From Saccharothrix violaceirubra (GTDB lineage: Bacteria; Actinomycetota; Actinomycetes; Mycobacteriales; Pseudonocardiaceae), in the NCBI RefSeq assembly GCF_014203755.1, contig NZ_JACHJS010000001.1, positions 5,084,001 to 5,148,000 of the forward strand: a DNA stretch of 64,000 nucleotides. The letters run 5' to 3'. Below, piece by piece: positions 17,802 through 26,329 of this stretch. A model generated the notes under the pieces. That model did not search any database, was not told the origin of the DNA, and worked only from the letters and a program-made list of their open reading frames with translations. Numbering within the stretch: position 1 is the first letter of the stretch; every line of letters begins with the position of its first letter. The position numbers were made by a program, and so were the translations under genes.

Positions 17802-18407
17802 CTAGAGCCAGCCCGCGGTGCGGGCGATCCGGATGGCGTCGACGCGGTTGCGCGCCTCGAGTTTCATGGTCACGGTGGTCAGGTAGTTGCGGATCGTCCC
17901 GACCGACAGGAACAGGGCGCGGGCGATCTCCATGGCGTCCGCGCCGTCGGCCGCGAGCCGTAAGACCTCCAGTTCGCGGGGCGTCAGCGGGCATTCGTCG
18001 CCCTCCCACGCGGCGAGCGCGAGTTGGGACTCGATCACCCGGCGGCCCACCGCCACGCCCCGGATCGCGTCGGCGAGCCGGTCGATCGGGGCGTCTTTCA
18101 GGATGAAACCGTTGACCCGCGCGGTGAGTGCCCGGCGCAGGGTCCCCGGTCTGCCCAGGCTGGTGAGGATCAGCGTGCGGGTCTGCGGCACGGTCTGGTG
18201 GATCAGCGCCGCCGCGGACAGGCCGTCGAGGCCGGGCAGGTCGATGTCGAGCACGGCCACGTCGGGTTTCTCGCGGGTGACGACCGGGACGATCTCGTCG
18301 CCGGTGGCGACCGAGGCGACCACCTCGATGTCGGGTTCGAGGTCGAGCAGGGCGACGAGTGCGCCGCGCACCATTTGCACGTCCTCGGCGAGCACAACCT
18401 TGATCAT
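17802..18407 (-). CDS. NarL/LuxR-family response regulator, paralogue of the one at 14331
   Basis: 201 residues. Receiver domain with D54 (AVLDIDLP), LTSLGRPGTLRRAL and FILKDAP; LuxR helix-turn-helix PLTPRELEVLRL..IARALFLSVGTIRNYL. Length and most sequence match the regulator at 14331. GGGGGACC precedes ATG 18407. It likely forms a two-component system with the kinase at 16061 or with part of the tandem kinase. Confidence 0.9.
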   Translation of the reverse strand: MIKVVLAEDVQMVRGALVALLDLEPDIEVVASVATGDEIVPVVTREKPDVAVLDIDLPGLDGLSAAALIHQTVPQTRTLILTSLGRPGTLRRALTARVNGFILKDAPIDRLADAIRGVAVGRRVIESQLALAAWEGDECPLTPRELEVLRLAADGADAMEIARALFLSVGTIRNYLTTVTMKLEARNRVDAIRIARTAGWL

Positions 18408-18550
18408 GGTCCCCCCATGGCGGCGCGGCGGTACCAGAGTCTTACACAGCGACTTGGGGCGTCCCATGGAATTGCGCCGAATGTCCGTACCGTTCTTCAG
18501 GTTCGGCGGCTGATTTTCCCGAGGTCCATTAATGCGGTGAATCGTCGACA

Positions 18551-18584
18551 CGGTCGGGTGTCCGGACATCGGGACACCCGACCG
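18551..18584 (-). terminator. Terminator of the 3-hydroxyanthranilate/salicylate operon
   Basis: Thirteen-base arms CGGTCGGGTGTCC / GGACACCCGACCG with an 8-nt loop lie 7 bp beyond the stop of the PhzE-like gene. Confidence 0.75.
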
Positions 18585-18590
18585 TTTCGC

Positions 18591-20477
18591 TCACCGCGCG
18601 TCCGCCGTCAGATCGCCCAGGATTTCCCCGAGGATCTCCGCACCATTGCGGGTCAACACGGACGCCAGGTGGCACTGGACCGACGCGAACCCCGGGCCGC
18701 GCAAGGCGTGCACCTCGTCCTCCTCCCGGAACACCTCCACCACGCCGCCGCGCGCCGCGCACGGCACGCGGTCGGCCGTCGTCCGGGCCGAGAAGGTGTT
18801 GTAGAAGCCCACCAACTCGGTCCGCCCGAAAAAGTCGATCTTGCGCTGGACGCCCTGGTTGGGCACCTCGCGGCGGCGCACCGACAACCCGAGCAGCGTG
18901 CTGAGCACCTGGTGTCCCAGGCAGACGGCGAAGAACGGGATGCCGCGCGCCAGCAGGGTCGTCACCAGCCCCCGCAGCGCCGCGATCTTCGGGTGGGTCA
19001 CGTCGTTGGGATCGCCCGGCCCCGGTCCCACGATCACCAGGTCGTACCCGTCGACCGCGTACGCCTCGTCGAACCGGGCCACGGACACGTCGAACCCGAC
19101 CGCCCGCAGCAACGTCCGCGCCATGGCCGTGAACGTGTCCTCGGCGTCGACGACCAGGATCCGCCGCCCGACCGCCGCCGGCACGCGCCGGGACCGGGTC
19201 GCCGGGTCCTCGAACCAGAAGTCGGCCAACGGCACGTTGCGTTCCGCCAACGCGGCGCGCACGGCCGGGTCCGCGCCCAGCTCGGGCACGCGGGCGAACG
19301 CGGCCGGCGGGTCCTCCCCGCGCAGCGCGGCCAGCAGACCCGCCGCCTTGGCCCGCGTCTCGGCCGCCTCGGACTCCGGCGACGAGTCGCGCACCAGCGT
19401 GGCGCCGACGCCGATGGTCATCCGCCCGGACGCCGACACCTCGGCGGTGCGGATCAGGATCGCCGAGTCCAGCGACCGCTCCCCCGCCGCGTCCCGACCG
19501 AACAACGCGACCACACCGGCGTAGTAGCCGCGTCCGCCCGGCTCGTACCGGGAGATCACCCGACAGGCGCTCTCCAGTGGACCACCGGTGACCGTCGGCG
19601 CGAACAGCGTCTGCCGCAGCACGTCGCGCACGTCGGCCGTCGTGCGGCCCTCGATGAGGTATTCGGTGTGCGCCAACCGGTTCATCGGCTTGAGGTACGG
19701 GCCGCGCGCGCGGGCGCCGAGGTCGCACACCCGGCCCATCATCTTCAGTTCCTCGTCCAGCACCATGTACAGCTCGTTGGCCTCCTTGGCGTCGGCCAGG
19801 AACCGCAGCACCTCGGCCGGGTCGGGCCCGGCCTCCGGGTACCGGTAGGTGCCGCTGATCGGGTTCATCACGGCCAGGCCGGCGTCCAGGCTGACGTGCC
19901 GCTCCGGCGAGGACCCGACGAACGTCCGGCCGCCGGCGCACACCAGGAACGTCCAGTAGGCACCGGGATCGCGGCCGAGCAACCGGCGGAAGAACGCCAG
20001 CGCGGTGCGCCGGGACCAGTTGGTGATCTCGGCGGTGAACGAGCGCTTGAGGACGAAGTTCGCGCCCGTGCCGCGCCCGATCTCCTCGGTGACCACCCGC
20101 CGCACCAGGTCGGCGTACCGCTCGTCGTCCAGGTCGAACCCGCCCGCGCCCAGGTCGATCGGCGCGTCGGGCAGCGTGTCGAGGACCTCGGCGTAGGGCA
20201 GCACACGCTGGTCGGCGACGGTGAGCGTGATCAGCGGCTCGCCGTCGTCGGCGTGGTCGAAGCCCCGTTCCCGGATCTGCCGGTACGGCAGCACCGCGAG
20301 CACGTCGTGCCGGTCGCGGACGTCGTCCGCCGGCAGCGCGATGTCGGCGATCAGGTCGACCTCGCGCACGTCGCCGAACAGCAGGTCGACGCGGTCCGCG
20401 CCGACCGAGCCGGGCCGGTGCAGCAGCGCGAACGCCGGGGCGTCCGGTGCGAGCACGCGGTCGAGCCAGGCGGTCAT
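18591..20477 (-). CDS. phzE: PhzE-like 2-amino-2-deoxyisochorismate (ADIC) synthase
   Basis: 628 residues, a fusion of a chorismate-binding (TrpE-like) domain (about 1-420, with SSPERH, NPISGTYRYP and GRGYYAGVVALFG) and a glutamine amidotransferase domain (about 440-628, nucleophile in FAVCLGHQ). This arrangement is that of PhzE, which turns chorismate and glutamine into ADIC. The usual HPES/HAES motif reads CHLAS, so the Glu normally assisting the catalytic His appears replaced by Ala. Neighbouring PhzD- and EntA-like genes support flow to 3-hydroxyanthranilate rather than tryptophan. ATGA overlap with the PhzD gene. Confidence 0.85.
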   Translation of the reverse strand: MTAWLDRVLAPDAPAFALLHRPGSVGADRVDLLFGDVREVDLIADIALPADDVRDRHDVLAVLPYRQIRERGFDHADDGEPLITLTVADQRVLPYAEVLDTLPDAPIDLGAGGFDLDDERYADLVRRVVTEEIGRGTGANFVLKRSFTAEITNWSRRTALAFFRRLLGRDPGAYWTFLVCAGGRTFVGSSPERHVSLDAGLAVMNPISGTYRYPEAGPDPAEVLRFLADAKEANELYMVLDEELKMMGRVCDLGARARGPYLKPMNRLAHTEYLIEGRTTADVRDVLRQTLFAPTVTGGPLESACRVISRYEPGGRGYYAGVVALFGRDAAGERSLDSAILIRTAEVSASGRMTIGVGATLVRDSSPESEAAETRAKAAGLLAALRGEDPPAAFARVPELGADPAVRAALAERNVPLADFWFEDPATRSRRVPAAVGRRILVVDAEDTFTAMARTLLRAVGFDVSVARFDEAYAVDGYDLVIVGPGPGDPNDVTHPKIAALRGLVTTLLARGIPFFAVCLGHQVLSTLLGLSVRRREVPNQGVQRKIDFFGRTELVGFYNTFSARTTADRVPCAARGGVVEVFREEDEVHALRGPGFASVQCHLASVLTRNGAEILGEILGDLTADAR

Positions 20478-21121
20478 CGCCCGTCACCCCCGATCATGCC
20501 CAGGGCGATGCGCGTGGACACGGCGACCGAGCAGCGCGCCGCCGCGTAGTCCAGCGCCATCCGGTGGTACTCCGAGGAGAAGTCGGCGATCGCGTCGGCC
20601 ACGAGGAACGTCTGGATGTCGTGGGAGAAGCCCTCGTGCGCGGTCATGAGGATGCCGACGTGCGCGTAGACGCCGCAGATCACCAACTGGTCGCGACCGC
20701 CGGCGCGCATGCGCTCCAACAGGTCCGTGCGGCAGAACGCGCTGGGCCGCCACTTGGTGAGCACGATGTCGTCCGGCCCGGGTTCGAGACCGGCCAGGAT
20801 CGCCTTGTGCTCGGGGTCGGTGGTCATGCCCGGACCCCAGAAGTCCTTGAGCAGACCGCGTTGGCCGTCGGTCATGCCACCCGGCTGCGCGGTGTACGCG
20901 ACCGGCGCACCCAGCGCGGTGAACCGCTCGCGCAACGCGCGCACGTGGGTGACCAGGTCGGACATCGGCGCCTGGCCGGTCTGGAAGGGACGGAGGAAGA
21001 AGTTCTGCATGTCGTGCACCAGCAGCACGGCACGCGCGGGGTCGATCGTCCAGCGGGCGATGTTCTCGGGCAGCTCGTGCTCGGCCGGCATGGGGTACGG
21101 CTCGATCACCGGGATGGCCAT
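20474..21121 (-). CDS. phzD: PhzD-like isochorismatase
   Basis: 215 residues of the isochorismatase family, with aspartate in LLVHDMQNFF and lysine in LTKWRPSAF at the active-site positions. PhzD hydrolyses the enolpyruvyl ether of ADIC to give trans-2,3-dihydro-3-hydroxyanthranilate. Between the PhzE-like and dehydrogenase genes it completes a three-step route from chorismate to 3-hydroxyanthranilate. Confidence 0.88.
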   Translation of the reverse strand: MAIPVIEPYPMPAEHELPENIARWTIDPARAVLLVHDMQNFFLRPFQTGQAPMSDLVTHVRALRERFTALGAPVAYTAQPGGMTDGQRGLLKDFWGPGMTTDPEHKAILAGLEPGPDDIVLTKWRPSAFCRTDLLERMRAGGRDQLVICGVYAHVGILMTAHEGFSHDIQTFLVADAIADFSSEYHRMALDYAAARCSVAVSTRIALGMIGGDGR

Positions 21122-21143
21122 GATGGGTGGTCTCCTTGGGGCG

Positions 21144-21920
21144 TCAGTTGCCGAGCGCGGCGCCGCCGTCGACGGTCAGCTCGTGCAGGGTGATGTGCGA
21201 GGCGCGGTCGGACAGCAGGAACAGCACGGCGTCGGCCACCTGCTCGGGCCGGGCCAGCCGGCCCAGCGGGATGCCCACCCGGTACTGGCCGGGGATGCCG
21301 TCGATGGACGCCCGCAGGGCGGCGTCGGCGGCCTCGGACCACAGCGAGGTCAGCATGGGCGTGTCGGTCGAACCGGGTGCCACGACGTTGCAGCGGATGC
21401 CGTACCCGGCCAGTTCCAGGCCGAGGCACTTGGTGAAGCTGCTCGACGCGGCCTTGGACGCGGCGTAGGCGGCCATGTTCCAGCGCGGTGTGCTCGCCGC
21501 GTTGGACGCGACCGTGACGATCGCGCCGTGCGCGCGGGTGACCATCCGCCGGGCCACGGCCCGGCTGACGTTGAACACGCCCGTGGTGTTGACCGCGAAC
21601 GTGATGTCCCAGTCCTCGTCGCGCAGGTCGAGGGCCTCGGCGATGCGCAGCACACCGGCCGCGTTCACCAGTCCGTCGATCGGGCCGAGTTCGTCCTCCA
21701 CCCGCGTGACCACGTCGGTCACGGCGGCGGCCGACGAGACGTCCACGGGGTAGCCGCGGACCGTGCCGCCGTCGGCGACGAGCGTCTTCACCAGCAGCGC
21801 CAAGGCCTCGGCGTCCGCGTCGAGGGCGGCGACGGCCTGCCCCTCCGCCGTGAGCGCGCGCACCACGGCCGTTCCGATGCCACCGGCCGCGCCGGTGACC
21901 AGGGCGATCTTCCCGGACAT
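21144..21920 (-). CDS. EntA/DhbA-like short-chain dehydrogenase (forms 3-hydroxyanthranilate)
   Basis: 258 residues, classical [11 protein letters not shown] cofactor motif, NAAGVL, catalytic S in VASNAAS and YAASK. It resembles 2,3-dihydro-2,3-dihydroxybenzoate dehydrogenases. Given the PhzE and PhzD neighbours, the likely reaction is NAD-dependent aromatisation of dihydro-3-hydroxyanthranilate to 3-hydroxyanthranilate, as proposed for benzoxazole and pyrrolobenzodiazepine-type pathways. Short gaps (22 bp and 3 bp) to its neighbours indicate one operon. Confidence 0.8.
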   Translation of the reverse strand: MSGKIALVTGAAGGIGTAVVRALTAEGQAVAALDADAEALALLVKTLVADGGTVRGYPVDVSSAAAVTDVVTRVEDELGPIDGLVNAAGVLRIAEALDLRDEDWDITFAVNTTGVFNVSRAVARRMVTRAHGAIVTVASNAASTPRWNMAAYAASKAASSSFTKCLGLELAGYGIRCNVVAPGSTDTPMLTSLWSEAADAALRASIDGIPGQYRVGIPLGRLARPEQVADAVLFLLSDRASHITLHELTVDGGAALGN

Positions 21921-21923
21921 CGC

Positions 21924-23390
21924 TCACACCCCTTTCGTCGCGCGCCGACCGGTCGCCGCGCGGACAACCTCGGGAGGGACCCCGAGCACCCGCACCGAGA
22001 ACGACCCGACCGCGTCGAGGTAGTCCGCTTCCAGTTCCGTTTCGTCCACCAGGACCGCGCGCCCGCCGCGCACCAGGACCTTCCCGTCGACGATCACGGT
22101 GTCGACGTCGGTCGAGCCGCCGAGGGCGAGGAAGCCCTCCAGGGGGCGCGGGTTGAGCAGGTAGCGCCAGTCGTCGGCGGGCACGAGCACGAGGTCGCCG
22201 CGCTTGCCGACCTCCAGGCTGCCGATCTCGCCGGCCCAGTCGAGGCCACGCGCGGCGACGCTCGTGGCCATGGCCAGGGCGTCGGTGGGCCGCAGGTCGG
22301 TCGGGTCGGCGGCCAGTTCGTTGAACGCCTGGTACGCCGCCTTCATCGCCTCGGCCATGCCGCCGACCGGCACGGCGCCGCCGTCGGTGGACAGCGACAC
22401 GTCCAGCCCGGCCCGGCGCAGCACCGGTACGAGACCGGTCTCCGTGAGCGTGGACTCGCCCGCGTGGCCGTACTTGGCGGGCGAGATGCTGATGTGGACC
22501 TCGTTGTCCACCAAGAGCTTCCGCTCGTCCTCGTCGACGAACGCGGTGTGCACGGCCATGGTGCGCGGGCCGAGCAGACCGAGGTCGGCGAGCCGGCGCA
22601 CGGGACTCGCGCCGAAGTAGGTCCGGGACACCTCCGGTTCGTTGCGCAGGGCGCCGACGTGCGTGGCGAACGGCACGTCGTGGCGGGCCGCCAGGTCGGC
22701 GAGCCCCCGGCCCAGCTCGTCGGTCATGTTCACGCCGTAGACGGCGGTGGGTCGGGCGCGCAGCAGGCCGGTGGTGTCGGCCTCGGCACGCTGGAGCAGG
22801 GCCTCGATCTCCGCGAGCACGCCGTCCGCGTCGCGGGTGCGGCGGAACCGGGTGGCACCCGCCTCGCAGACCGCGTCGCTCGCCCACGTGCTGACCGAGG
22901 CGCGCACGCCGAGGAACAGCGCGGCGTCGGCGAGCGCATCGGGCCGGTTGAACGAACCGACGTCGCCGAGCGTCGTGACGCCGGACCGCAACTGGGTCCA
23001 CAGCGAGTAGCGGGCGATCGCGGCGGCCTCGTCCGGGTCCAGGAGCGCGATCCGGCCGGCGAACGCGTCGAACGTCGTGGTCACCTGGTGCAGGTCGCCG
23101 CCCAGGGCCAGGAACGCGGGCTTGTCGTCGCGGTCGTGCGGCGGGCGCAGCGCACCCCGCAGCGGGAAGCGCAACGCGAACAGGTCGTGCCAGTGGGCGT
23201 TGACGAAACCGGGCAGGATCATCGTCCCGGTCGCGTCGACGACCTGCGCGTCGGCGGGCGCGGCGACCTCGGCGGCGGGACCGACGGCCGTGATCCGGCC
23301 GTCCTCCACCAGCACCGCGCCGTCCGGGATCACCGACGCGGCGGCGTCGGCCGGGTAGAGGGTCCCGCCGGTGACCAGCAGGGCGGCCAT
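21924..23390 (-). CDS. Metal-dependent amidohydrolase, candidate benzoxazole-forming enzyme
   Basis: 488 residues of the amidohydrolase superfamily (ATZ/TRZ-like). Metal-binding signatures are HWH in VNAHWHDLF, H in ATHVG, H in AVHTAF and D in STDGG; the C-terminal GKRGDLVLV block belongs to the composite sheet. In the A33853 and nataxazole pathways an amidohydrolase homologue closes the benzoxazole ring from a 3-hydroxyanthranilate intermediate. The same neighbourhood here (3-hydroxyanthranilate synthesis, AMP ligase, KASIII) suggests that role; an ordinary deaminase is the alternative. Its start overlaps the carrier-protein stop. Confidence 0.75.
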   Translation of the reverse strand: MAALLVTGGTLYPADAAASVIPDGAVLVEDGRITAVGPAAEVAAPADAQVVDATGTMILPGFVNAHWHDLFALRFPLRGALRPPHDRDDKPAFLALGGDLHQVTTTFDAFAGRIALLDPDEAAAIARYSLWTQLRSGVTTLGDVGSFNRPDALADAALFLGVRASVSTWASDAVCEAGATRFRRTRDADGVLAEIEALLQRAEADTTGLLRARPTAVYGVNMTDELGRGLADLAARHDVPFATHVGALRNEPEVSRTYFGASPVRRLADLGLLGPRTMAVHTAFVDEDERKLLVDNEVHISISPAKYGHAGESTLTETGLVPVLRRAGLDVSLSTDGGAVPVGGMAEAMKAAYQAFNELAADPTDLRPTDALAMATSVAARGLDWAGEIGSLEVGKRGDLVLVPADDWRYLLNPRPLEGFLALGGSTDVDTVIVDGKVLVRGGRAVLVDETELEADYLDAVGSFSVRVLGVPPEVVRAATGRRATKGV

Positions 23391-23644
23391 CAGTCGGCCC
23401 CCCGCGTGCGGTCGAGGTAGGCGGCCCAGGCGTCGATCGTGGGCTCGGCGGCCAGTTCGGAGAACTCGATCGCGAGGCCCTCGCGCCGCCACCGGGTGAC
23501 CAGGCGCATCAGCTCCAGGGAGCCCAGGCCCAGGAAGACCAGGTTGGCGTCGCCCGCGATGTCGGCGGCGGTCGTGCCGACGATGCCCGCGACGATCTCG
23601 CGCAACGAGTCCGCTGTGGACGGTCCGAGCGTGTTCGGGGGCAT
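23390..23644 (-). CDS. Acyl/aryl carrier protein
   Basis: 84 residues with the phosphopantetheine serine in LGLGSLELMRL and the helical pattern of a carrier domain. It lies between the aryl-AMP ligase and the amidohydrolase, 4 bp from the ligase stop, so it probably holds the activated salicylate or 3-hydroxyanthranilate as a thioester. Confidence 0.88.
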   Translation of the reverse strand: MPPNTLGPSTADSLREIVAGIVGTTAADIAGDANLVFLGLGSLELMRLVTRWRREGLAIEFSELAAEPTIDAWAAYLDRTRGAD

Positions 23645-23648
23645 GGTG

Positions 23649-25286
23649 TCAGCCTTCCTTCGGTTCGACGGGTGCCCAGTCGCGGGCGAGTCCGGGGTCG
23701 GCCGCCGCGGCGGCCAGGACCTTCTTGTCCACCTTCCCCAGCGGGGTCAGCGGGAACGCTTCGACGTACTCGACGCGGTCTGGGAGCTTGAACTCCGCGA
23801 GGCCGCGCTCGTGCAGGGCGCGCTTCAGCTCGGGCAGCGCGGGCTTGTCGTCGCGGTGCACGAGGAACGCGTAGATCCGCTCGCCGAGGAACTCGTCGGG
23901 CACCGGCACGACCGCCGCCCGCGCCACCTCGGGGTGGGCGAGCAGGTGGCCCTCCACCTCGCCCGCGGAGACCTTGTCGCCGCCCCGGATCACGACGTCC
24001 TTGAGCCGGCCCTCGATGACCAGCCGCCCTTCGGCCGTGAGGCTGGCCAGGTCGCCGCTGCGGTAGAAGCCGTCGGCGGTGAACGCGCGCTTGTTGTGCT
24101 CGTCGGCGCGGTAGTAGCCGCGCAGGGTGTAGGGACCACGGGTGAGCAGCTCGCCCGCGACGCCGGCGGGTACCTCCCGGTCGTTCTCGTCGACGATGCG
24201 GATCTCGTCGGCGGGCGAGATCGGGTGTCCCTGCGTGTGCACGACCGCGTCGAGGTCGTCGTCCGCGCGGGTCATGGACAGCAGGCCCTCGGCCATGCCG
24301 AACACCTGCTGGAGCCGGGCACCCAGCTCGGGTTCGATGCGGGCGGCGAGTCCGGGTTGCAGGCGTGCGCCGCCGATCTGCACGAACCGCAGCGACGACA
24401 GGTCCGCGGTGGACCACTCGCGTTCCTCCAGCCACAGGTGCGCGACCGTGGGGACGAGCGAGGTGAACGTGACGCGTTCGCGTTCCACCAGCCGGAACGA
24501 GTCCTCGGCACCGGGGTCGGCGGCCAGCACGACCGTGCCGCCCACGCCGAACGTGCCGATCACGCCGGGGCAGCCCCAGGTGAAGTTGAACTCGACCGGC
24601 AGCGCGGCCAGGTAGACGTCGTCGGCCGTGACGCCGCAGACCTCGGCGACCGCGCGGGTCTGGTACGCGTAGTCGTCGTGCGTCCTGGGGATCAGCTTCG
24701 GCAACGCGGTCGTGCCGCCGGAGAGCAGGAAGAAGGCGACATCGGACGGGTCGTTGGACCGCGGCGCCTGGGGCTCGGCGTCCACTTCGGACAGTGTGGT
24801 GAACCCGGCGTCGCCCGTGGTGAAGACCTGGCGCAGCGTCGGGACCTCGGCGAGCATCAGCGCGGCGAGCGCGTCGTGGTCGAAGCCCCGGTGCACCCCC
24901 GGCACCACGTAGGCGACCGCGCCGGACAGGGACAGCAGGTGGCGGATCTCGTTGGCCCGGTGCGAGGCCAACGAGAACACCGGCTTGGCGCCGACCCGGA
25001 ACAGCGCGAACACCACGATCACGAAGTCCGGCGTGTTCGGGAGCTGCACCACGACCCGGTCGCCCGGCGCGATGCCCCGGTCGGCGAACCCGGCGGCCGT
25101 CCGGTCGATCCGGTCCGCCAGCTCCCGGTACGACAGCCGGGTCTCCCCGTGTACCAACGCGGTCTTGCCGCCCGAGCGTTCGGCCCACCGGCGCGGGAGC
25201 CCGCCCAGGTCCTGGCCGCGCCACAACCCGTCGCGGACGTACCGGGCGGCGAGGTCCGCCGGCCACGTCGTGCATCCGTCCAACAT
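23649..25286 (-). CDS. Aryl acid-AMP ligase (DhbE/EntE-like)
   Basis: 545 residues, ANL superfamily. The N-terminal LSYRELADRIDRTAAGF, the phosphate loop LLSGGTTALPKL, the adenine-binding FGMAEGL, the YRSGDLA motif and the C-terminal LTPLGKVDKK lysine are all present. It resembles 2,3-dihydroxybenzoate/salicylate-AMP ligases. In this operon it should activate salicylate or 3-hydroxyanthranilate and load the adjacent carrier protein. ATG 25286 follows GAGGAG, which lies inside the end of the upstream KASIII gene. Confidence 0.88.
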   Translation of the reverse strand: MLDGCTTWPADLAARYVRDGLWRGQDLGGLPRRWAERSGGKTALVHGETRLSYRELADRIDRTAAGFADRGIAPGDRVVVQLPNTPDFVIVVFALFRVGAKPVFSLASHRANEIRHLLSLSGAVAYVVPGVHRGFDHDALAALMLAEVPTLRQVFTTGDAGFTTLSEVDAEPQAPRSNDPSDVAFFLLSGGTTALPKLIPRTHDDYAYQTRAVAEVCGVTADDVYLAALPVEFNFTWGCPGVIGTFGVGGTVVLAADPGAEDSFRLVERERVTFTSLVPTVAHLWLEEREWSTADLSSLRFVQIGGARLQPGLAARIEPELGARLQQVFGMAEGLLSMTRADDDLDAVVHTQGHPISPADEIRIVDENDREVPAGVAGELLTRGPYTLRGYYRADEHNKRAFTADGFYRSGDLASLTAEGRLVIEGRLKDVVIRGGDKVSAGEVEGHLLAHPEVARAAVVPVPDEFLGERIYAFLVHRDDKPALPELKRALHERGLAEFKLPDRVEYVEAFPLTPLGKVDKKVLAAAAADPGLARDWAPVEPKEG

Positions 25287-25291
25287 CGGTC

Positions 25292-26329
25292 TCACTCCTC
25301 GGTCTCGGGCGGTTCGACGATCTCCAGCACGGCGCAGCCGGCCTCCATGCCGGGCGCGTTCGCGATCAGCAGCACGTGGTCGCCGGGCCCCACCTCGCCG
25401 GTGCGCCACAGGTGTTCCAGGCCGATGAACGGGTCGGCCGCGCCCACGTGCCCGGTCCGGGAGGTGACCTCCCAGGTGCCCCGCTCGGGCTCGATGCCCA
25501 GGGCGTCCAGGTAGATGGCGTGCAGCGGACCGCGCGCGAAGCCGACGTGGCAGACCCGCGCGATCTTGGCCAGGTCGATCCCGGCGTCGGCCAACGCCCG
25601 GTCCGCGGCACCCGCGACGCACTCGCCCAGGTGCCCCATGGGCGGCGTGACGCCCTTGGCCCACTGCGCACGCCAGTAGTCGCTGCGCTCCTCGAAGTTG
25701 AGCGAGATCCCCCGCGTGATGCCGGGCGGGAAGAGTCGCTCGCCACCGCGGTGCAACGCCTCCATGCCGGGGTTGCTGTACGCGGCGACCGACAGCACGC
25801 GGGCGAACCCGCCGCGGCGCGACACGACCGCCGCCGCACCGCCGTCGCCGAGCACGAACAGCTTGGCCGCCCGCCACCGGTCCACGATCGGCACGGAGAA
25901 GTTGTCCGCCGTGGTGAGCAGGACGGCGTCGTGCTCGCGATCGGCGGTCAGCCGGTGCACGGCCAGTTCCAGCGCGGAGATCATGCCCACGCAGCCCTGG
26001 CGCAGTTCGACCGCGGAGATCGGGCGGTCGAGCGTCTCCCGCAGCACGTAGTGCGGCGCGGACCAGCCGTCCGGCCCCTGGTGGTAGGTGGTGCTGTGGA
26101 TCAGCGCGCCGAACGCGTCGGCGGGCAGGCCCGCGTGGCGCAGTGCCGCGCGGGCCGCGTCCACGGCCATGTCGGGTGCGGGCAGGTCGCCCGCGACGAG
26201 CACGCTCCGGTAGCCGGCGGCGTTCCGGTCGGCCTCGGGGTAGTCGCCCCGCGCGACCGCGTGCGCGGTCGGCACGGCGGGCGGCAGGTGGACGCCGACC
26301 CCGGCGAGGTAGACGTCGTCGGCCCTCAT
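25292..26329 (-). CDS. KASIII-like acyltransferase (candidate amide/ester-forming enzyme)
   Basis: 345 residues, ketoacyl-ACP synthase III fold. The nucleophilic cysteine lies in ELRQGCVGMISALELA and a histidine in RVCHVGFARG; the position of the FabH asparagine reads GHVGAAD, so Asn is His. No polyketide genes are near. In A33853 biosynthesis a KASIII-like protein (BomK) joins aryl units through an amide bond, and a similar coupling is the best hypothesis here. Start overlaps the stop of salicylate synthase (ATGA). Confidence 0.8.
   Translation of the reverse strand: MRADDVYLAGVGVHLPPAVPTAHAVARGDYPEADRNAAGYRSVLVAGDLPAPDMAVDAARAALRHAGLPADAFGALIHSTTYHQGPDGWSAPHYVLRETLDRPISAVELRQGCVGMISALELAVHRLTADREHDAVLLTTADNFSVPIVDRWRAAKLFVLGDGGAAAVVSRRGGFARVLSVAAYSNPGMEALHRGGERLFPPGITRGISLNFEERSDYWRAQWAKGVTPPMGHLGECVAGAADRALADAGIDLAKIARVCHVGFARGPLHAIYLDALGIEPERGTWEVTSRTGHVGAADPFIGLEHLWRTGEVGPGDHVLLIANAPGMEAGCAVLEIVEPPETEE

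Noticed and set aside
18591..20477. Anthranilate synthase for tryptophan
   Set aside because: The TrpE-TrpG fusion order also fits anthranilate synthases, but the adjoining PhzD- and EntA-like genes and absence of trp genes favour ADIC synthase.
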